The translations under genes and the position numbers were made by a program. Shown piece after piece: positions 11,716 to 23,818 of a stretch of 64,000 nucleotides of DNA. The DNA is from Eupeodes corollae (taxonomy: Eukaryota; Arthropoda; Insecta; Diptera; Syrphidae). The notes below the pieces were generated by a model that saw only the letters and a program-made list of their open reading frames with translations, was not told the origin of the DNA and searched no databases. Location: positions 30,143,946 to 30,207,945 of the forward strand of contig NC_079148.1 in the NCBI RefSeq assembly GCF_945859685.1, in the 5' to 3' direction. The first letter of the stretch is position 1. Each line of letters starts with the position of its first letter.

Positions 11716-13028
11716 ATTTGTGACTTCCAATACTTTGCAAACAAAAAAAAAGACATGATTTTTAAAATAATTGTTTGCGTGGAATAAAAGCGTTTTTGAC
11801 ATCTCGTAAAATTGTTTACTCTTATATCTTGTCTAAAATGAAAGATAGTGGCTTAAAACTAATTTTATTAAAAAAAAAAACAGTTTTCAACATTTTTAGA
11901 AAAATCCAATTTTCTGTTTTTATAAAAATTGGGATTTTAATTATGAGAAATAGAAAGCTTGAAAAAATGCTAATAAATTTGATTTCCACTAAAATATTTC
12001 TAGAACAAAACAAAACATTGAGAGCAAATTTATTTAAATATATGTATGCAAAATATAGTTGTTAACTATTAGTTAATAGTTTACAAAAATCCAAAAGAAG
12101 TTTTAAAAAACATATAACGAAATTTTAAGATTTTAAACCTGAAGCAAAATATTGTTTTAAATATTTTGTAAGACTTTTAGATGCATTCAAAACGGACAAG
12201 AATGTGAAATTATCTTTTCGGGTCGCAGCCTACTTTTGGTCTAATTTCATTTCACTGAAAAAATAAACTTGATGTCAATATCTTGATGCAATTTTTTCAA
12301 GCTATTTGCGTACAAATTAATTTTAATACTACTATTTCTTGAACAAAACCCGTGTTTATTTTTTAATTTTACACGAATAACATAAAAGGATTTTACACGA
12401 ATAACAAAAACAACATCCTCAGTATGAATACTACCGACAAAAGTCAAAATAAAATCTTACTACGGATGGGTTTTTGACATTTATACAAGTTTCGAATGGA
12501 TCTTATGTGATTTCGTTCTCAAATGTCGTTACGATTGATATTGCATTTATATCTCAATGGCTGTGTTCGTTGAGTAGTTGTGCATTTGGAATCATGTGTT
12601 TTCCATTGGGAAACAAAATCAATCTGTTACTTTTGATATTATATAGTTTTGTTAGTGAAAATGGACTAACTGGGCTTATTTTGCAAGAGAAAACAAAAGA
12701 AAAGGTAGTTAAGTTTTGCTATGTTTTCACCAAAGGTTTATCTCAGTTTAGATTAAATAAACTTTTTCGTTTTTCCACCAAGCTTCTAGCTCGAACAAAC
12801 TCCTTCCTTGAAACAATTGTTAAATGAACTTTTTTTATAGAATCTCAATTTCCAAATGTTTTCTTAACATCTCTTCTTGAAAATTGTGCATTTTATTAGT
12901 TTTAGTTAGTTTTTTTGCTGAAGTTAATAATAACTTTTGATTTTCACAAAACTTTCTTGCATGAATTTGTGTTTTTTATTATTATTTTGACAGATTGTCT
13001 TTCAGTTGCACCAATTTTTAAATAAAAA

Positions 13029-14806
13029 AAGAGGCTGGGATGCTTGCTTAAAAGTTTGTCTATATGTACTAGTATCAATTTTAACAAATTTGCGTACTAT
13101 TTTTTATAGATTTTATTTTTTATGAAAAACGGACTGTTGGATTTTTATATATAGAAATCACTGAATATCGAAAACAATATTTTCCGTAAATAAAATAAGT
13201 TTGAAGCCAATATTTTTAATTTTTGAAAAGCTATTTGAGTCGAAAGAAAATTTTTACCAAGTTTTAGTATTGTTTTTTTTAGAGTTTTATTTTTTGTAAA
13301 AAAACCGTCAATTCGATTTTTTTCAAAATTCTATCAAATGTTGAAAACAATATTTTCTATAAGATAAAATTAGTTTGAAGCCAATATTTTATAGTTTTGA
13401 AAAGATATTTGAGTCGAAAATCAATTTTTACCAACTTTTGTTAATTTTTTTTTAGGTATTTAGTTTTTTGTACAAAAACTATCAATTCGATTTTTTTTCA
13501 AAATTTTACTAAATGTTAACAACAATATTTTTTGAAAGATAAAAGTAGTTAAAAGCCAATATCTACAATTTTTGAAAAGATATTTGAGTCGAAAATCAAT
13601 TTTTACCAACTTTTATAAATTTTTTTTTAAGGTTTTATTTTTTGTAAAAAAAACTGTCAATTCGATTTTTCTAAACATCTTTCAGAATGCTTAAAACAAT
13701 ATTTTTTATAAGATGAAATTACTTTGAATTCTAACTTTCAAGTTTTTGAAGAGATATTTGAATCCATATTCAATTTTTACCAACTTTTGTTAATTTTTTT
13801 TCGGTTTTTAATTTTTTATAAAAAAACTGTCAATTCGATTTTAATCAAAATTTTACTGAACGTTGACAACAATATTTTTTAATAGATAAAAGTAAATTAA
13901 AGCCAATATCTCAAAGTTTTGAAAATATATTTGAGTCGAAAATCAATTTTTACCAACTTTTATTCATTTTTTTTTTAGGTTTTTATTTTTTGTAAAAAAA
14001 CTGTCAATTCGATTTTTCTCAACATTTTTCAAAATGTTGAAAACAATATTTCTTATAAGATAAAATAAGCTTGAAGCCTAAATTTAAAGTTTTTGAAAAG
14101 ATATTTGAATCGATATTCAATTTTTACGAACTTTGAGTAATGTTTTTTTTTAGATTTTTATTTTTTATAAAAAAACTGTCAATTCGATTTTTCTCAAAAT
14201 TTTATCAGATGTCAAAAACATTATTCTTCGTTGTACAAAATTGGTTTAGAGATGAAATCATATTTCAGTCGTAAAATTTTGGAGGTGACAAATTTTTTTT
14301 TTCAGTTTTATTGATTTAAAAAAAAAACTGTTATGTTGATTTTTTTCAAAAAATATACTTGTTTGGTATCATGTTACAATATATTATATAAAATTTAATT
14401 CAAGTCTCTAGCATTTTTGGTTCGTAAGATATTTAGGGTTAACCAAAATTTTCACCTTTTTTTTAAACTGCTATGGTAAAAAAACCACCCACGCAATTTT
14501 CTTGAAAGCCCTTTCTGCATCTTTCTGCATCATTATCTGTATAACAAAATTTATTTGAAGTCGATATCTCTTCTGGTTCTTGAGCTATGGACGACGAAAA
14601 AAACGTCGCGAACGTACGGACGTACGGACGTACAGACGTACGGACGTACGGACGTACGGACGTACGAACGTACGTACACACGCACGCACAGACATCTTTC
14701 TAAAAATCTTTTATTTCGACTCTAGGGACCTTGAAACGTCGAGAAATGTCAAAATTTTCAATTTGACAAATCGGACCCATTACAATAACTTCCTATGGGA
14801 AGTTAA
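13029..14806 (+). mobile_element. FAM1 copy A
   Basis: This copy starts at AAAAAAAGAGGCTGGGATGC and ends with the hairpin AACTTCCTATGGGAAGTT. Landmark phrases ATATTTGAGTCGAAA recur at 13,234, 13,408, 13,583, 13,757, 13,930 and 14,104, a period of about 174 bp. An ACGTACGG-type microsatellite follows at 14,610-14,690. Compared with other copies, the left subterminal TAACTTCCCAT block is deleted. It encodes no protein; apparent frames run through low-complexity repeats. Confidence 0.85.
14610..14692 (+). repeat. ACGTACGG-type microsatellite inside FAM1
   Basis: Tandem GGACGTAC units with minor variants. The units are nearly self-complementary and contain frequent CpG. Equivalent tracts lie at 16,975-17,025, 37,685-37,735 and 38,795-38,835. 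Confidence 0.9.
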
Positions 14807-14885
14807 AAATCTGGCTACTACCGACGCGTTTTCTTTGGAATTTTCTAGTATACTTTTTATAGAATGCCAAAAAGACAAGGGTAAA

Positions 14886-16857
14886 ACTTTTAATTCTATT
14901 TTTCTAAAGACTTTATTACACATAATGTCAAAATCGAATTTTTTGTTAGATACTAGATGTGATAAATATTTCTTTCCATTTTTTAGTATGTATAAAAATA
15001 ATTTGATTTTCAGAAGAAAATAAATGTTGCTTAAAAAATGTTTGGTATGATTTTATTTCTTCTTAAAAAAATTATATTTCTTTCACAAATATACTAACGA
15101 TACTCGTTGATTTAGCAAGGCTTTGATGTTCCCATAAACCAAGTCTCAAAACGTATCACTTTTAAAAAGATAAGAAATGAAATAAATACAAAACTAAAAA
15201 ACATTGATTTTTCCAAAATATATTATTGCAACATTATATTTTATGTTTCTCATACATTTAATGTTGCAACTTTACCTAATGTTTCTATTGCTATCCTAGT
15301 TCAATATTGATAGCCTTGAGTTCTTATATCGGTCTATAGTAGTTCATTGAGTCCTGTGTGCACAGCTAGTCAAAGTATCTATGCACAGTATATTCATAGT
15401 TATGTATTTGTATACAAAAACATACATCCTTTATTATCTATACTCGAATACCCAGAGGACAGACACACATATGTACATATATAGACAGCCATTTTTCAAT
15501 TTTCCACTTTGCTGCATTTCGATTGCCTTACGGCCAGTTAAGGTTAACAATATAAAACGAAGATTTGACATTTCACTTGACTATTTTAATTGAATTTCAA
15601 ATTTTGTACTGTACGTACAGTAAATGAACATACACGTGCATATTTTGAAAATCAGAAGCTAATGCACTTACAAAAAATAAAAAATTAACTATCTCCAAAA
15701 TAATTGACGAAAACAACACGAAATTTAAATAAAAGTTTAAATAAAAGCTATACATATGTTTATACATATTTAAATAGGTGCATTCATGAGAAAAATTGCA
15801 CTAATTTTAGATTTTAAAGAATGATTTTGAAATTGAATATTGAATCAATAAAACCAAATTATAAATAATTCGAATAATAAAATTTAATGTACTTTAGTTT
15901 CGAATTGGGGTATTCAATTAAAATGTGAAATGGTGTGAATTAAAACGATATATATATATCATGCCATTAAAAAAATATTGATTAAATTGTGTTTTTATTT
16001 AATGTACATACAACATTTTGTTTTTTTGTATTGCAACTTTATGTTTTTGTAATGTAAGTTAGGTAAAACGTTTTTTTTAGTGAATTTTTGATTTTTTTTT
16101 CAATCCACTTGATACGTAATATTTTTTTGTAATTTATTTTAATTAAAAGTGTTGGCATTTTTTAGTGGTTGCATATGCATACTTTCTATAATTATATATA
16201 TTTATACGTATGTATGTACATCTAATTAAGTCTACAGTAAATATTCTAAACAAAAATTAAAAATAGATGTGCAGTGAAATCGGATAAATTCTTTTTCAAA
16301 TCAATTTAAAAGAAATCAATGAGACGAATTTAGTATGCGTAGCAAAATATTTTATTTATTTAATTAGACAAACTTCTACAGAGTTCATTAAAACAAGATT
16401 AATCAAAATAAATAAATTACAATGACACAATATATGTATGTATGTACATATATGTATGTAGATCAGTTTTAAAAGAGGGTTATGCAATGTTTGAAAATAG
16501 AGCCTAAATTGAACTGCTTTTAATGTTTAATGATTGTAAGTGTATACTTTTTGATTCTTCACTAAACGGATCTGATTTGTAGAATTCAAAAAATTGACAT
16601 TTATAACCCTTTCAAGGAGACATGAATCTAAAGCCCATGACCTTTTTTGTGGCTGTATCTCAAATAATCTTAGATTTCGAAAATGAAGCAACATTTTACT
16701 CAAAAATTCAGCAGACAACTGGCAAAAATATGAAGAAATTTGAAGAGATTGAATTAGTTACAGATTTGTAAGGCCTATGTATCATCATTTCGTTCGTCCT
16801 ACTGAATATATCGCTGCTGTAAGTGAAAATTTTCCCGAAGACCCGAATGTATCTGTT
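14886..16857. other. AT-rich sequence with short microsatellites
   Basis: No coding domain was recognised. There are TATG/TACA tetranucleotide tracts at about 16,195-16,220 and 16,430-16,462. Confidence 0.45.
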
Positions 16858-18075
16858 AACTTCCCATAGGAAGTTATTGTAATGGGTCCGATTTGTCAAA
16901 TTGAAAATTTTGACATTTCTCAACGTTTCAAGAGTCGAAATAAAAGATTTTTAGAAAGATGTCTGTGTGTGCGTGTGTACGTACGTTTGTACGTCCGTAC
17001 GTCCGTACGTACGTTCGCGACGTTTTTTTCGTCCTCCATAGCTCAAGAACCAGAAGAGATATCGACTTCAAATAAATTTTGTGTACAGATAATAAGGCAG
17101 ACAGATGCAGAAAGGGCTCTCAAGAAAATTGCGTGGGTGGTTTTTTTACCATAGCAGTTTGAAAAAAGGTGAACATTTTGGTTAACCTTAAATATCTTAC
17201 GAACCAAAAACGCTAGAGACTTAAATTAAATTTTATATAATATATTCTAACGTGATACCAAACAGGTATATTTTTTGAAAAAAATCAATATAATGGTTTT
17301 TTTTATAAATCAATAAAACTGAAAAAAAAAATTTGTCACCTCCAAAATTTTACGACTGAAATATGATTTCATCTCCAAAATAATTTTGTGCAACGAAGAA
17401 TAATGTTTTTGACATCTGATAAAATTTTGAGAAAAATCTAATTGACAGTTTTTTTACAAAAAATAAAAACCTAAAAAAAAATGTGTAAAAGTTGGTAAAC
17501 ATTGATTTTTGACTCAAAAATCTTTTCAAAACTTTGAGATATTGTCTTTAATTTACTTTTATCTTTCTAAACATCTTGTTGTCAACATTCAGTTAAAGTT
17601 TGAAAAAAATCAATTTGACAGTTTTTGTACAAAAAATTAAAAACCGAAAAAAAATTAACAAAACTTCGTAAAAAATGATTTTCGACTCAAATATCTTTTA
17701 AAAACTTTGATATAATAGGTTCTATTTAATTTTTTCTTATAAGAAATATTGTTTTCAACATTAGGACAAATTTTGAGAAAAATCGAGTTGACAGTTTTTT
17801 TTACAAAAAATAAAAACCTGAAAAAAAATGTATAAAAGTTGGTAAAAATTGATTTTCGACTCAAATATCTCTTCAAAAATTTTAAATATTGGCTTCAAAC
17901 TTAGTAATTTTTATATAAAAATCCAACAGTCCGTTTTTTTCATAAAAAATAAAATCTACAAAAAATAGTGCGCAAATTTGGTAAAAATACATATAGACAA
18001 ACTTTTAAGCAAGACAAATCGACAGACGGTATTTGAAGTTATCAGTGTGGGTCGCATCCCAGCCTCTTTTTTTAA
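16858..18075 (-). mobile_element. FAM1 copy B
   Basis: An inverted copy. The hairpin terminus (TAACTTCCCATAGGAAGTTA) is at 16,858. The microsatellite is at about 16,975-17,025, followed by three diverged units of about 174 bp (landmarks 17,511, 17,694 and 17,858). The opposite end, CAGTGTGGGTCGCATCCC, runs into GCCTCTTTTTTT at 18,075. It is shorter than copy E because it has fewer tandem units. Confidence 0.85.
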
Positions 18076-18094
18076 ATACATTTACTTTCGTTTA

Positions 18095-20095
18095 GTGTGC
18101 CTAAGCATTGAACGCTACTTGGAAGATTCAAATGAGAAGCGTTTTAATTTTTCAAGAATTATGGCCGTATATTTCTGGACAAAAGTTGGAGCCTGAAGAT
18201 GAAGTTGAAGCTGCAAAATGGGTGAGTCATTGCGAAAAAGGTTCTTTCTTTGATATTTCAGAGCATGAAATTTACTGAACTGATTCATGTGAAAAATTGC
18301 AAGGCTTCAATGGATGCTTGGATTCGTTAGTGCGAAATTTGTCAACCCTCAGGACCTTTAAGCAAAATAAGCCTTTTCAAGGAACTTTTAATATGCAAGA
18401 TGATTGGACCCATGTCGATGTCCGATTATCTGAAGAAGTTTAACAGCATTTCCGAAAGCCTAAGGGAAATCCAAGTCGATATTCCAGAGGACCTTCTGGC
18501 CATCATATTTCTTTGTAGTTTGCCAGACCGTTTTGATGATTTTATTGTTGCGATGGAAAGCAGAAATGAGATGCCATCGCTTTCGGTGCTTAAGGCCAAA
18601 TTATTACAAGAAGTTTCAAGAAAGCTTAAAAATGGTATCAGAAAATTGTGATAACCACGTTTTAGAAGCTCAAAATAAAAGCAATATCAAATCATCAAAA
18701 GGTAAGAAAAGGTCTTAAATGTTTTTCATGCTCAAAAATTGGCCATTTTGCATCAAAATGCCTTGAGCGACACAAGCAGAAATCAGCTTCTTCCTTTGGG
18801 CCTTTTAATGTTAAATAGTCGAGGATTGTCAATTTTGGGAATGGTGCCTTGACAGCAACATCGCATATGTGGCAAGTGGCATACTCCCAACCATCATACA
18901 TTTGAGCTCGTTGGTACAAATACTTTGGTCAAGAACTCTAAAGGTAACGTAGTGATGAAAGCCATTCAGATTGGTGATGTTTATGTGGTGAAACCGAAAA
19001 TGTTTGTATATGCGATGGTGTCAACACAGGATTCTTTAATCGAGGGGCACAGTCGTTTTGCCTATCTCATCTTCTCAAGTCTGAAGGAGATGTATTGTTA
19101 AAATATGGTGATGGGAATTGGCAAAATGAGTGCCAGCAATGATTTCGAATGCATTATTTGTGCTAAGGGGAAGATAACAACAAAACCGTTTCCAAACCAG
19201 TAATAACAAACAGTGTGAATATTTTGGATGTTATTCACAGTGGACCGATGCAAGTAACTTCATCTGGAGGAGCTAAATACTTTGTCACTTTCATAGACGC
19301 GAAAGCAGAATGACTTTCATTTATTTTATAAGGAGTCGTGACGAAATTTTTCAGAAAATTCAAGCATGGTAGAGTGCCAAACCTCGAAGAAGATCAAAGT
19401 CTTACGAAGTGACAATGGAAGTGGGTATCTAAGATTCATTTCAAAAAGTATACAAGATGTAACACCGTTTGCATTTATCTGAAAACAAAAGAAGCTGAAA
19501 TCAACATCATAGGTGTGTATGTAGATGACATCATGCAGTTCCAATAAATGTATGTATAAATTAAAGAACAAATTGATTCAGAGTTTGGCATCGTTGACAA
19601 AGGACCTTTGAAATATTAGCTTGGTAGTAAAATTGAAAGAGAAGGGGACAGAATATATAAGTATTTATCAAGACAAATGTATCAAAGAATTTTTAACAGA
19701 TTTGGATATAGAAACTACTCCACCTGACACAACCACTCGGTGAGTAAATTAGATCAATTTAACTCCAACCCAAATAGAGCGCTCTTAAACATCTGATTCG
19801 ATATATTTCAACCACATTAACATACAAATTATACTTTAACAAGCCTTCTAAGAATCTTATAGCTTATGCTGATGCTGATTGGGCAAACAATACAGATGAC
19901 AGGAAGTCGTACACCGGATTTACTTTATTCTTGCTAGAGGAGCAATAACTTGGCAATCGAAAAAATAAACGTCTATAGCGTTGTGCAGCACTAAAGCAGA
20001 ATATATTGCGATTTCACAATGCAGTAGAGAAGCGATCTACCTTATAAGTTTAATGTCAGAATTTGGATTTGACGATTCGCGTGGTGATGATTTAA
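18095..20095 (+). mobile_element. copia-type LTR retrotransposon relic
   Basis: Pieces of a Ty1/copia polyprotein occur in canonical order. Gag starts at about 18,100. A CCHC zinc knuckle (CFSCSKIGHFASKC) lies at about 18,720-18,760. A GAG-pre-integrase and integrase segment spans about 19,135-19,430, with IDAKAE and RSDNGSG blocks. The end of the RT lies at about 19,500-19,700 (VYVDDIM, then DSEFGIVDKGPLKY). The RNase H tail is at 19,860-20,080 (YADADWANNTDDRKS). About half of pol is deleted between integrase and RT, and stops and frameshifts are frequent. Copia order (integrase before RT) is clear. Flanking LTRs were not identified. Confidence 0.88.
18400..18651 (+). pseudogene. copia-like Gag fragment
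   Basis: This is the longest surviving frame of the copia relic. In retrotransposons of this type Gag forms the cytoplasmic virus-like particle. The 83-residue stretch MSDYLKKFNSISESLREI...VDIPEDLLAIIFLCSLP has the typical UBN2/gag-polypeptide pattern of copia elements. It is closed by a stop before the zinc knuckle, which lies in another frame about 70 bases downstream. It is therefore broken and not a functional gene. Confidence 0.75.
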
Positions 20096-21169
20096 ATGAT
20101 GTAATGTTTCACACATACATACATAATGTCAACGTTCCAACTATTAAATAAAATAGAATTTTATGTAGATAAATTTAGTTTAATTAAAACTTAATAAAGA
20201 GTAGTATAGAATATAATATAAAGTATAGAATTGAGTAGTTGTTGAATCCTCTTCTTTTTTTGGAGACTTAAACATTCTTTAACATTCTTTAATTTTTCAA
20301 CATTAATTTTTCAAATCAAACCTAAAGCAATCAAATCATTCAATACATACTTTTTTCCAGTAACAATTTATTCTCTTCCAATTTATTTTTATCAAAAAAA
20401 AAATAAATTTCATACCATTTTATAAATCAAGTAATTCTTGAGGTTTATCCTCGTAAATCAATGGAAATAGATTTCAAACCTGATAAAAAAATTGGTTAAC
20501 CCCTTTTTATTCCACGAATAAAGTGTTTCGGTTTTTAAACATTTGTTTTGAAAAACGAACATTTCAACACAATCAATCTGTTTCATGTTCATCCGTCAAA
20601 AATCTAACAAACGTGTTTAAATTTCATCAATCATTGGAAAAAGTGAAAGCTGTATAAGGTGTACACCACATATAAGTATCTATAGGTACTACCTTATTAT
20701 TTATTCAAAGCTTTCAACATTTTCCAGGTACTTTTTAGGTAACACACATACAAAAACATATATTTACGTCGTACGTATGTACGTACATGTGTAAAAACAA
20801 TTTATTGTTTTTTTTTTTAACTAAAAGATGAAATGATGACATTTTGAACAGTGTCAGAATTTTAAAAAAACACACGTAAGAAAAAGAAAAGTGTAATTTA
20901 AAATGAAATAAAGTGCACGACTGTGTCGCACAATTTTTTGTATTTTAAAATTTTAAAATTTTAAAATGTGCCAGTACAAATTTTAATGTAATTTAATTTT
21001 AAAAAAAAGTATTTGAAAATCGTTAGAGCGGTTTTTCTTAAATTAATTTTGTATATATACTATTTTTAAATTTCAGTTTTAAAATGTGTTTGGTATGTCG
21101 TTATTTAAAACTTATTAATATACGTCTGGCATTTGATTTTGGAAAAAATAACACCCCATTTTCGAGTTA
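20096..21169. other. AT-rich sequence without genes
   Basis: No domain seen. A short GTACGTATGTACGTACATG tract lies at about 20,771-20,790, and the phrase ATTTTAAA recurs around 20,945-20,965. Confidence 0.45.
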
Positions 21170-21470
21170 TTGACTTTCAAAAAAAAAGATTTAATATTTT
21201 TTTTAAATACGAAAAAGTAAATAACCCCTAACTTGAATCTGCTAAAAACCTTAATTTTTAAATGTTAAATTAATCGATCCAATTGTTTAGGCTCTAAGGG
21301 CGAGAACAGACAGGCAGACAGGTAGAATCAGGGAACATATTTTTTCCGACCTCTCTATGTCGAGTTTGCTTAAAATCTCTAATTTTTAAGTCGCAAGTTT
21401 ACTCTTTCTTTCGTTTTTCATACAATTTGACAGAATAAACTATTACTCCTTTTAAGAAATATGGTTTTTA
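21170..21470 (+). repeat. FAM3 dispersed repeat
   Basis: It aligns by eye to 11,420-11,715. Shared landmarks are AATCGATCCAATTGTTTAGG, GGGCGAGAACAGACA, CCGACCTCTCTATGTCGAG and TTTGCTTAAAATCTC. Confidence 0.6.
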
Positions 21471-21866
21471 CAACTTGACTATTTTAAAATGATTTTCTAA
21501 CTTGTCAGAAAATGAAAATGATTATATTTGTGTACTTGGTGATTTCAATTTACCCAACTTAAATTGGACCATGGTTGATGAGAATAAATTAATGACAGTT
21601 TTAATAAACTCTGAAATTGAACTCATGATTGTGATTCTCTGTTTTCTTTAAATTTAAATCAAACAAATAATGTTTTCAATTCAATAAAAAGGCTCTTAGA
21701 CTTAGTTGTTGCTTCTGATGATTTAAATATTAATATTTCTGAAACCCTTCCATTACTAAATAATTGTACTGCAATAAATGTTTGTATATCTACTTATAAT
21801 TACGATAATTTCAGTAAATTTAATAACTCACAGTCGTATTATCGTAAATTAAGTGTAAATACCCGT

Positions 21867-22484
21867 GTTTTGTTGGGAAATCTATCCATAGTAAAGTAGG
21901 ATTTTACACGAATAACAAAAACAATATGGATAGTGGGAATAACACCGATAAAAGTTAGAGTAGAATCTCACTATGGATAGCTTTTTGACATTTATACGAG
22001 CCTCGAATGGATCTTATGTGATTTCGTTCTCAAATGTTGGTACGATTGATATTGCATTTGTATCTCGAAGGCTGTGTTCGTTAAGTAGTTCTACATTTAG
22101 AATCATGTGTGTTTTCCACTGCGGAAAAAACGAATCTATTACTGTTGATATTATTTAGTTTTGTTAGTGAAAATGGACTAACTGGGCTTATTTTGCATGA
22201 AAAAACAATAGAAAAGTAGTTATTTATGTTTTGCTATATTTCCAAAAAAGGTTTATTTCAGTTTAGAATAGATAAATCTCAAATCGATTCAGGTATATAA
22301 AGAATTGAGGCGAGCTTCAAGCTACGAACAAACCTCCTTTTTGAAGTTTTTTTTTATTATTATTTTGACAGATCTTCTTTCAGTTGCACTAATTTTTATA
22401 TACAAAAATCTGGCCACTGCGGATCGTTTTGTAGGGAATTTCTCACTTTACTATATATGAAATGCGAACAAAACGCACGTAATA
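21867..22484 (+). mobile_element. FAM2 element, complete copy inside a LINE
   Basis: This is the most complete FAM2 copy, about 618 bp. The left end is TACCCGTGTTTTGTTGG and the right end, complemented, is TACGTGCGTTTTGTTCGC, giving imperfect TIRs. Near the left end lies an inner inverted repeat, CTATCCATAGT (21,892) against ACTATGGATAG (21,970). It separates endonuclease from RT sequence of the host LINE, so it inserted after that element. Confidence 0.72.
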
Positions 22485-22690
22485 ATTTGAATTTAACTAA
22501 ATCTCATCTTAGTAATATAAATTGGTTATCTGAGTTCAAAAATTCTAATTAATCTGAAAATTTAGGTAAATTTAAAAATATTCTTAACGAATCTTTGAAT
22601 AATTTTGTGACTTTAATTTGAAAAAAGTCAAACTTTAGTCCTAAGTGGTATAATAGCAGGCTTAAGAAGTTAAAGAATGCAAAGAATTCT

Positions 22691-23481
22691 GTGCATAAAC
22701 GTTTTAAGCAGTCAAATTCTATGGTTGACTATACACTTGTTTGTCGTCTAAGGAAAGAGTTTGTTTTCTTGTCTAAATTTTTGCATTGCAATTACGTACA
22801 CTTAATGGAATCGAACTTGAAATCAAATCCAAAACAATTTTGGAATTATATCAACACAAAGCGCAGATGCATTTCGGTCAGAAATCGTCTTTAGACCCTG
22901 AAGAAATTGCAAATATGTTTGCTGACCACTTTGAATCTATTTATAATTCAACCAGTTCAATTACGTTAGATAAATATTATTTTGAATCGCTTCCTTCGAT
23001 ATTTGATTCCTATAATTTCAAAATCAATAACGTTGATGTACTTAAGTTGTTAAATGGACTTGAGCCTATAAAACAGCCCGACATATTGGGATTTTTTACC
23101 ATTGTTTTAAGGCATTGTGCTGACGTTCTCTCTGTACCATTAACAGAATTGTTTAATCAGTCATTATCTACGGGTACATTTCTTAACAAAGATAATATTG
23201 GCAATTATAGACCTATAACTAAACTATCTATAATCCCAAAGATATTGGATTTTCTGGATGGATTTTGGAAAGGACGTTCCACTGTATCAAATTTGGTTGA
23301 ATTTACAAATTTTTTGATAAATGCTTGGGAGAAAAATAAACAAATTCATGTAGTTTACAAAGATTTTCTATGTAAAGCATTTAGCAGAGTAAACTTGAAA
23401 ATTCTTTTGAAGAAACTTGAGTGCTGTGCAATTTCTGACCCTTGGCTTGGTTGGTTTAAATCTTACTTAAGCAAATGGTAG
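22691..23481 (+). pseudogene. reverse transcriptase N-terminal half of the 21.5-24.7 kb LINE
   Basis: Two overlapping frames cover the linker and fingers of the RT. The first (22,691-22,894) ends in NPKQFWNYINTKRR, a typical pre-RT block. The second (to 23,481) continues with DPEEIANMFADHFESIYN, LTELFNQSLSTG and NIGNYRPITKLSIIPKI, then jumps to GRSTVSNLVEFTNFL and VYKDFLCKAFSRVNLKILLKK. The expected sequence between KI and GRST is missing, so the fingers domain is incomplete. The aspartate expected before the FxKAFSRV block is altered by a local disruption. The product would not be active. Confidence 0.8.
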
Positions 23482-23669
23482 TTGTAGATGACATTTGTTC
23501 TTAGGAAATAATTGTTACCTCTGGTGTTCCAGAAGGGAGTCATTTGGGACACCCTATGTTCTTACTTCTTGTAAATGATATGCCTGCTATTTTAAAATTT
23601 TGCAGATGTCTCATCTTTGCTGATGACATTAAGTTTTTTTGCAATTATTTCTAGTTCTGCTGATCTTTT

Positions 23670-23805
23670 AAATAAATAAAAAAATAAATAAATTGGGTGG
23701 AGCAACAATCCGTTTGAGAACTAGGGCCTAGTGACTGACAACTCTCAACCATTCCTGTGTGCGAGTACTGTTGTCAGGAATGGAAGGGACCTAAATCCTA
23801 AAGAC
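23670..23805 (-). mobile_element. SINE insertion with 13-bp target site duplication
   Basis: This is a 136-bp insertion in LINE sequence. CTGCTGATCTTTT is duplicated exactly at 23,657-23,669 and 23,806-23,818. The nearby inverted copy of the same LINE segment (25,145-25,205) lacks the insert. Read on the minus strand it ends in ...CTCCACCCAATTTATTTATT, an (ATTT)n tail. The tRNA-like head is missing, so the copy is 5' truncated. Confidence 0.92.
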
Positions 23806-23818
23806 CTGCTGATCTTTT

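Larger units (their letters stand above)
12346..14885 (+). mobile_element. FAM2 element interrupted by FAM1
   Basis: The left end, ACCCGTGTTT, starts at 12,346. The block to 13,028 is homologous to 21,867-22,405. The element resumes at 14,807 (AAAATCTGGCTACTACCGAC) and ends near CAAGGGTA at 14,885. Both ends show an imperfect TIR (TACCC.TGT.TTTTTGG type). The 1.78 kb in between is a FAM1 copy. No coding region is evident, and the superfamily is unknown. Confidence 0.7.

Noticed and set aside
14463..15023. Long frames rich in V, R, T, Y and P across both strands
   Set aside because: They are translations of the ACGTACGG microsatellite and of the FAM1 end, present on both strands and in several FAM1 copies. 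They are not genes. The same holds at 16,882-17,154, 37,539-37,905 and 38,798-38,983.
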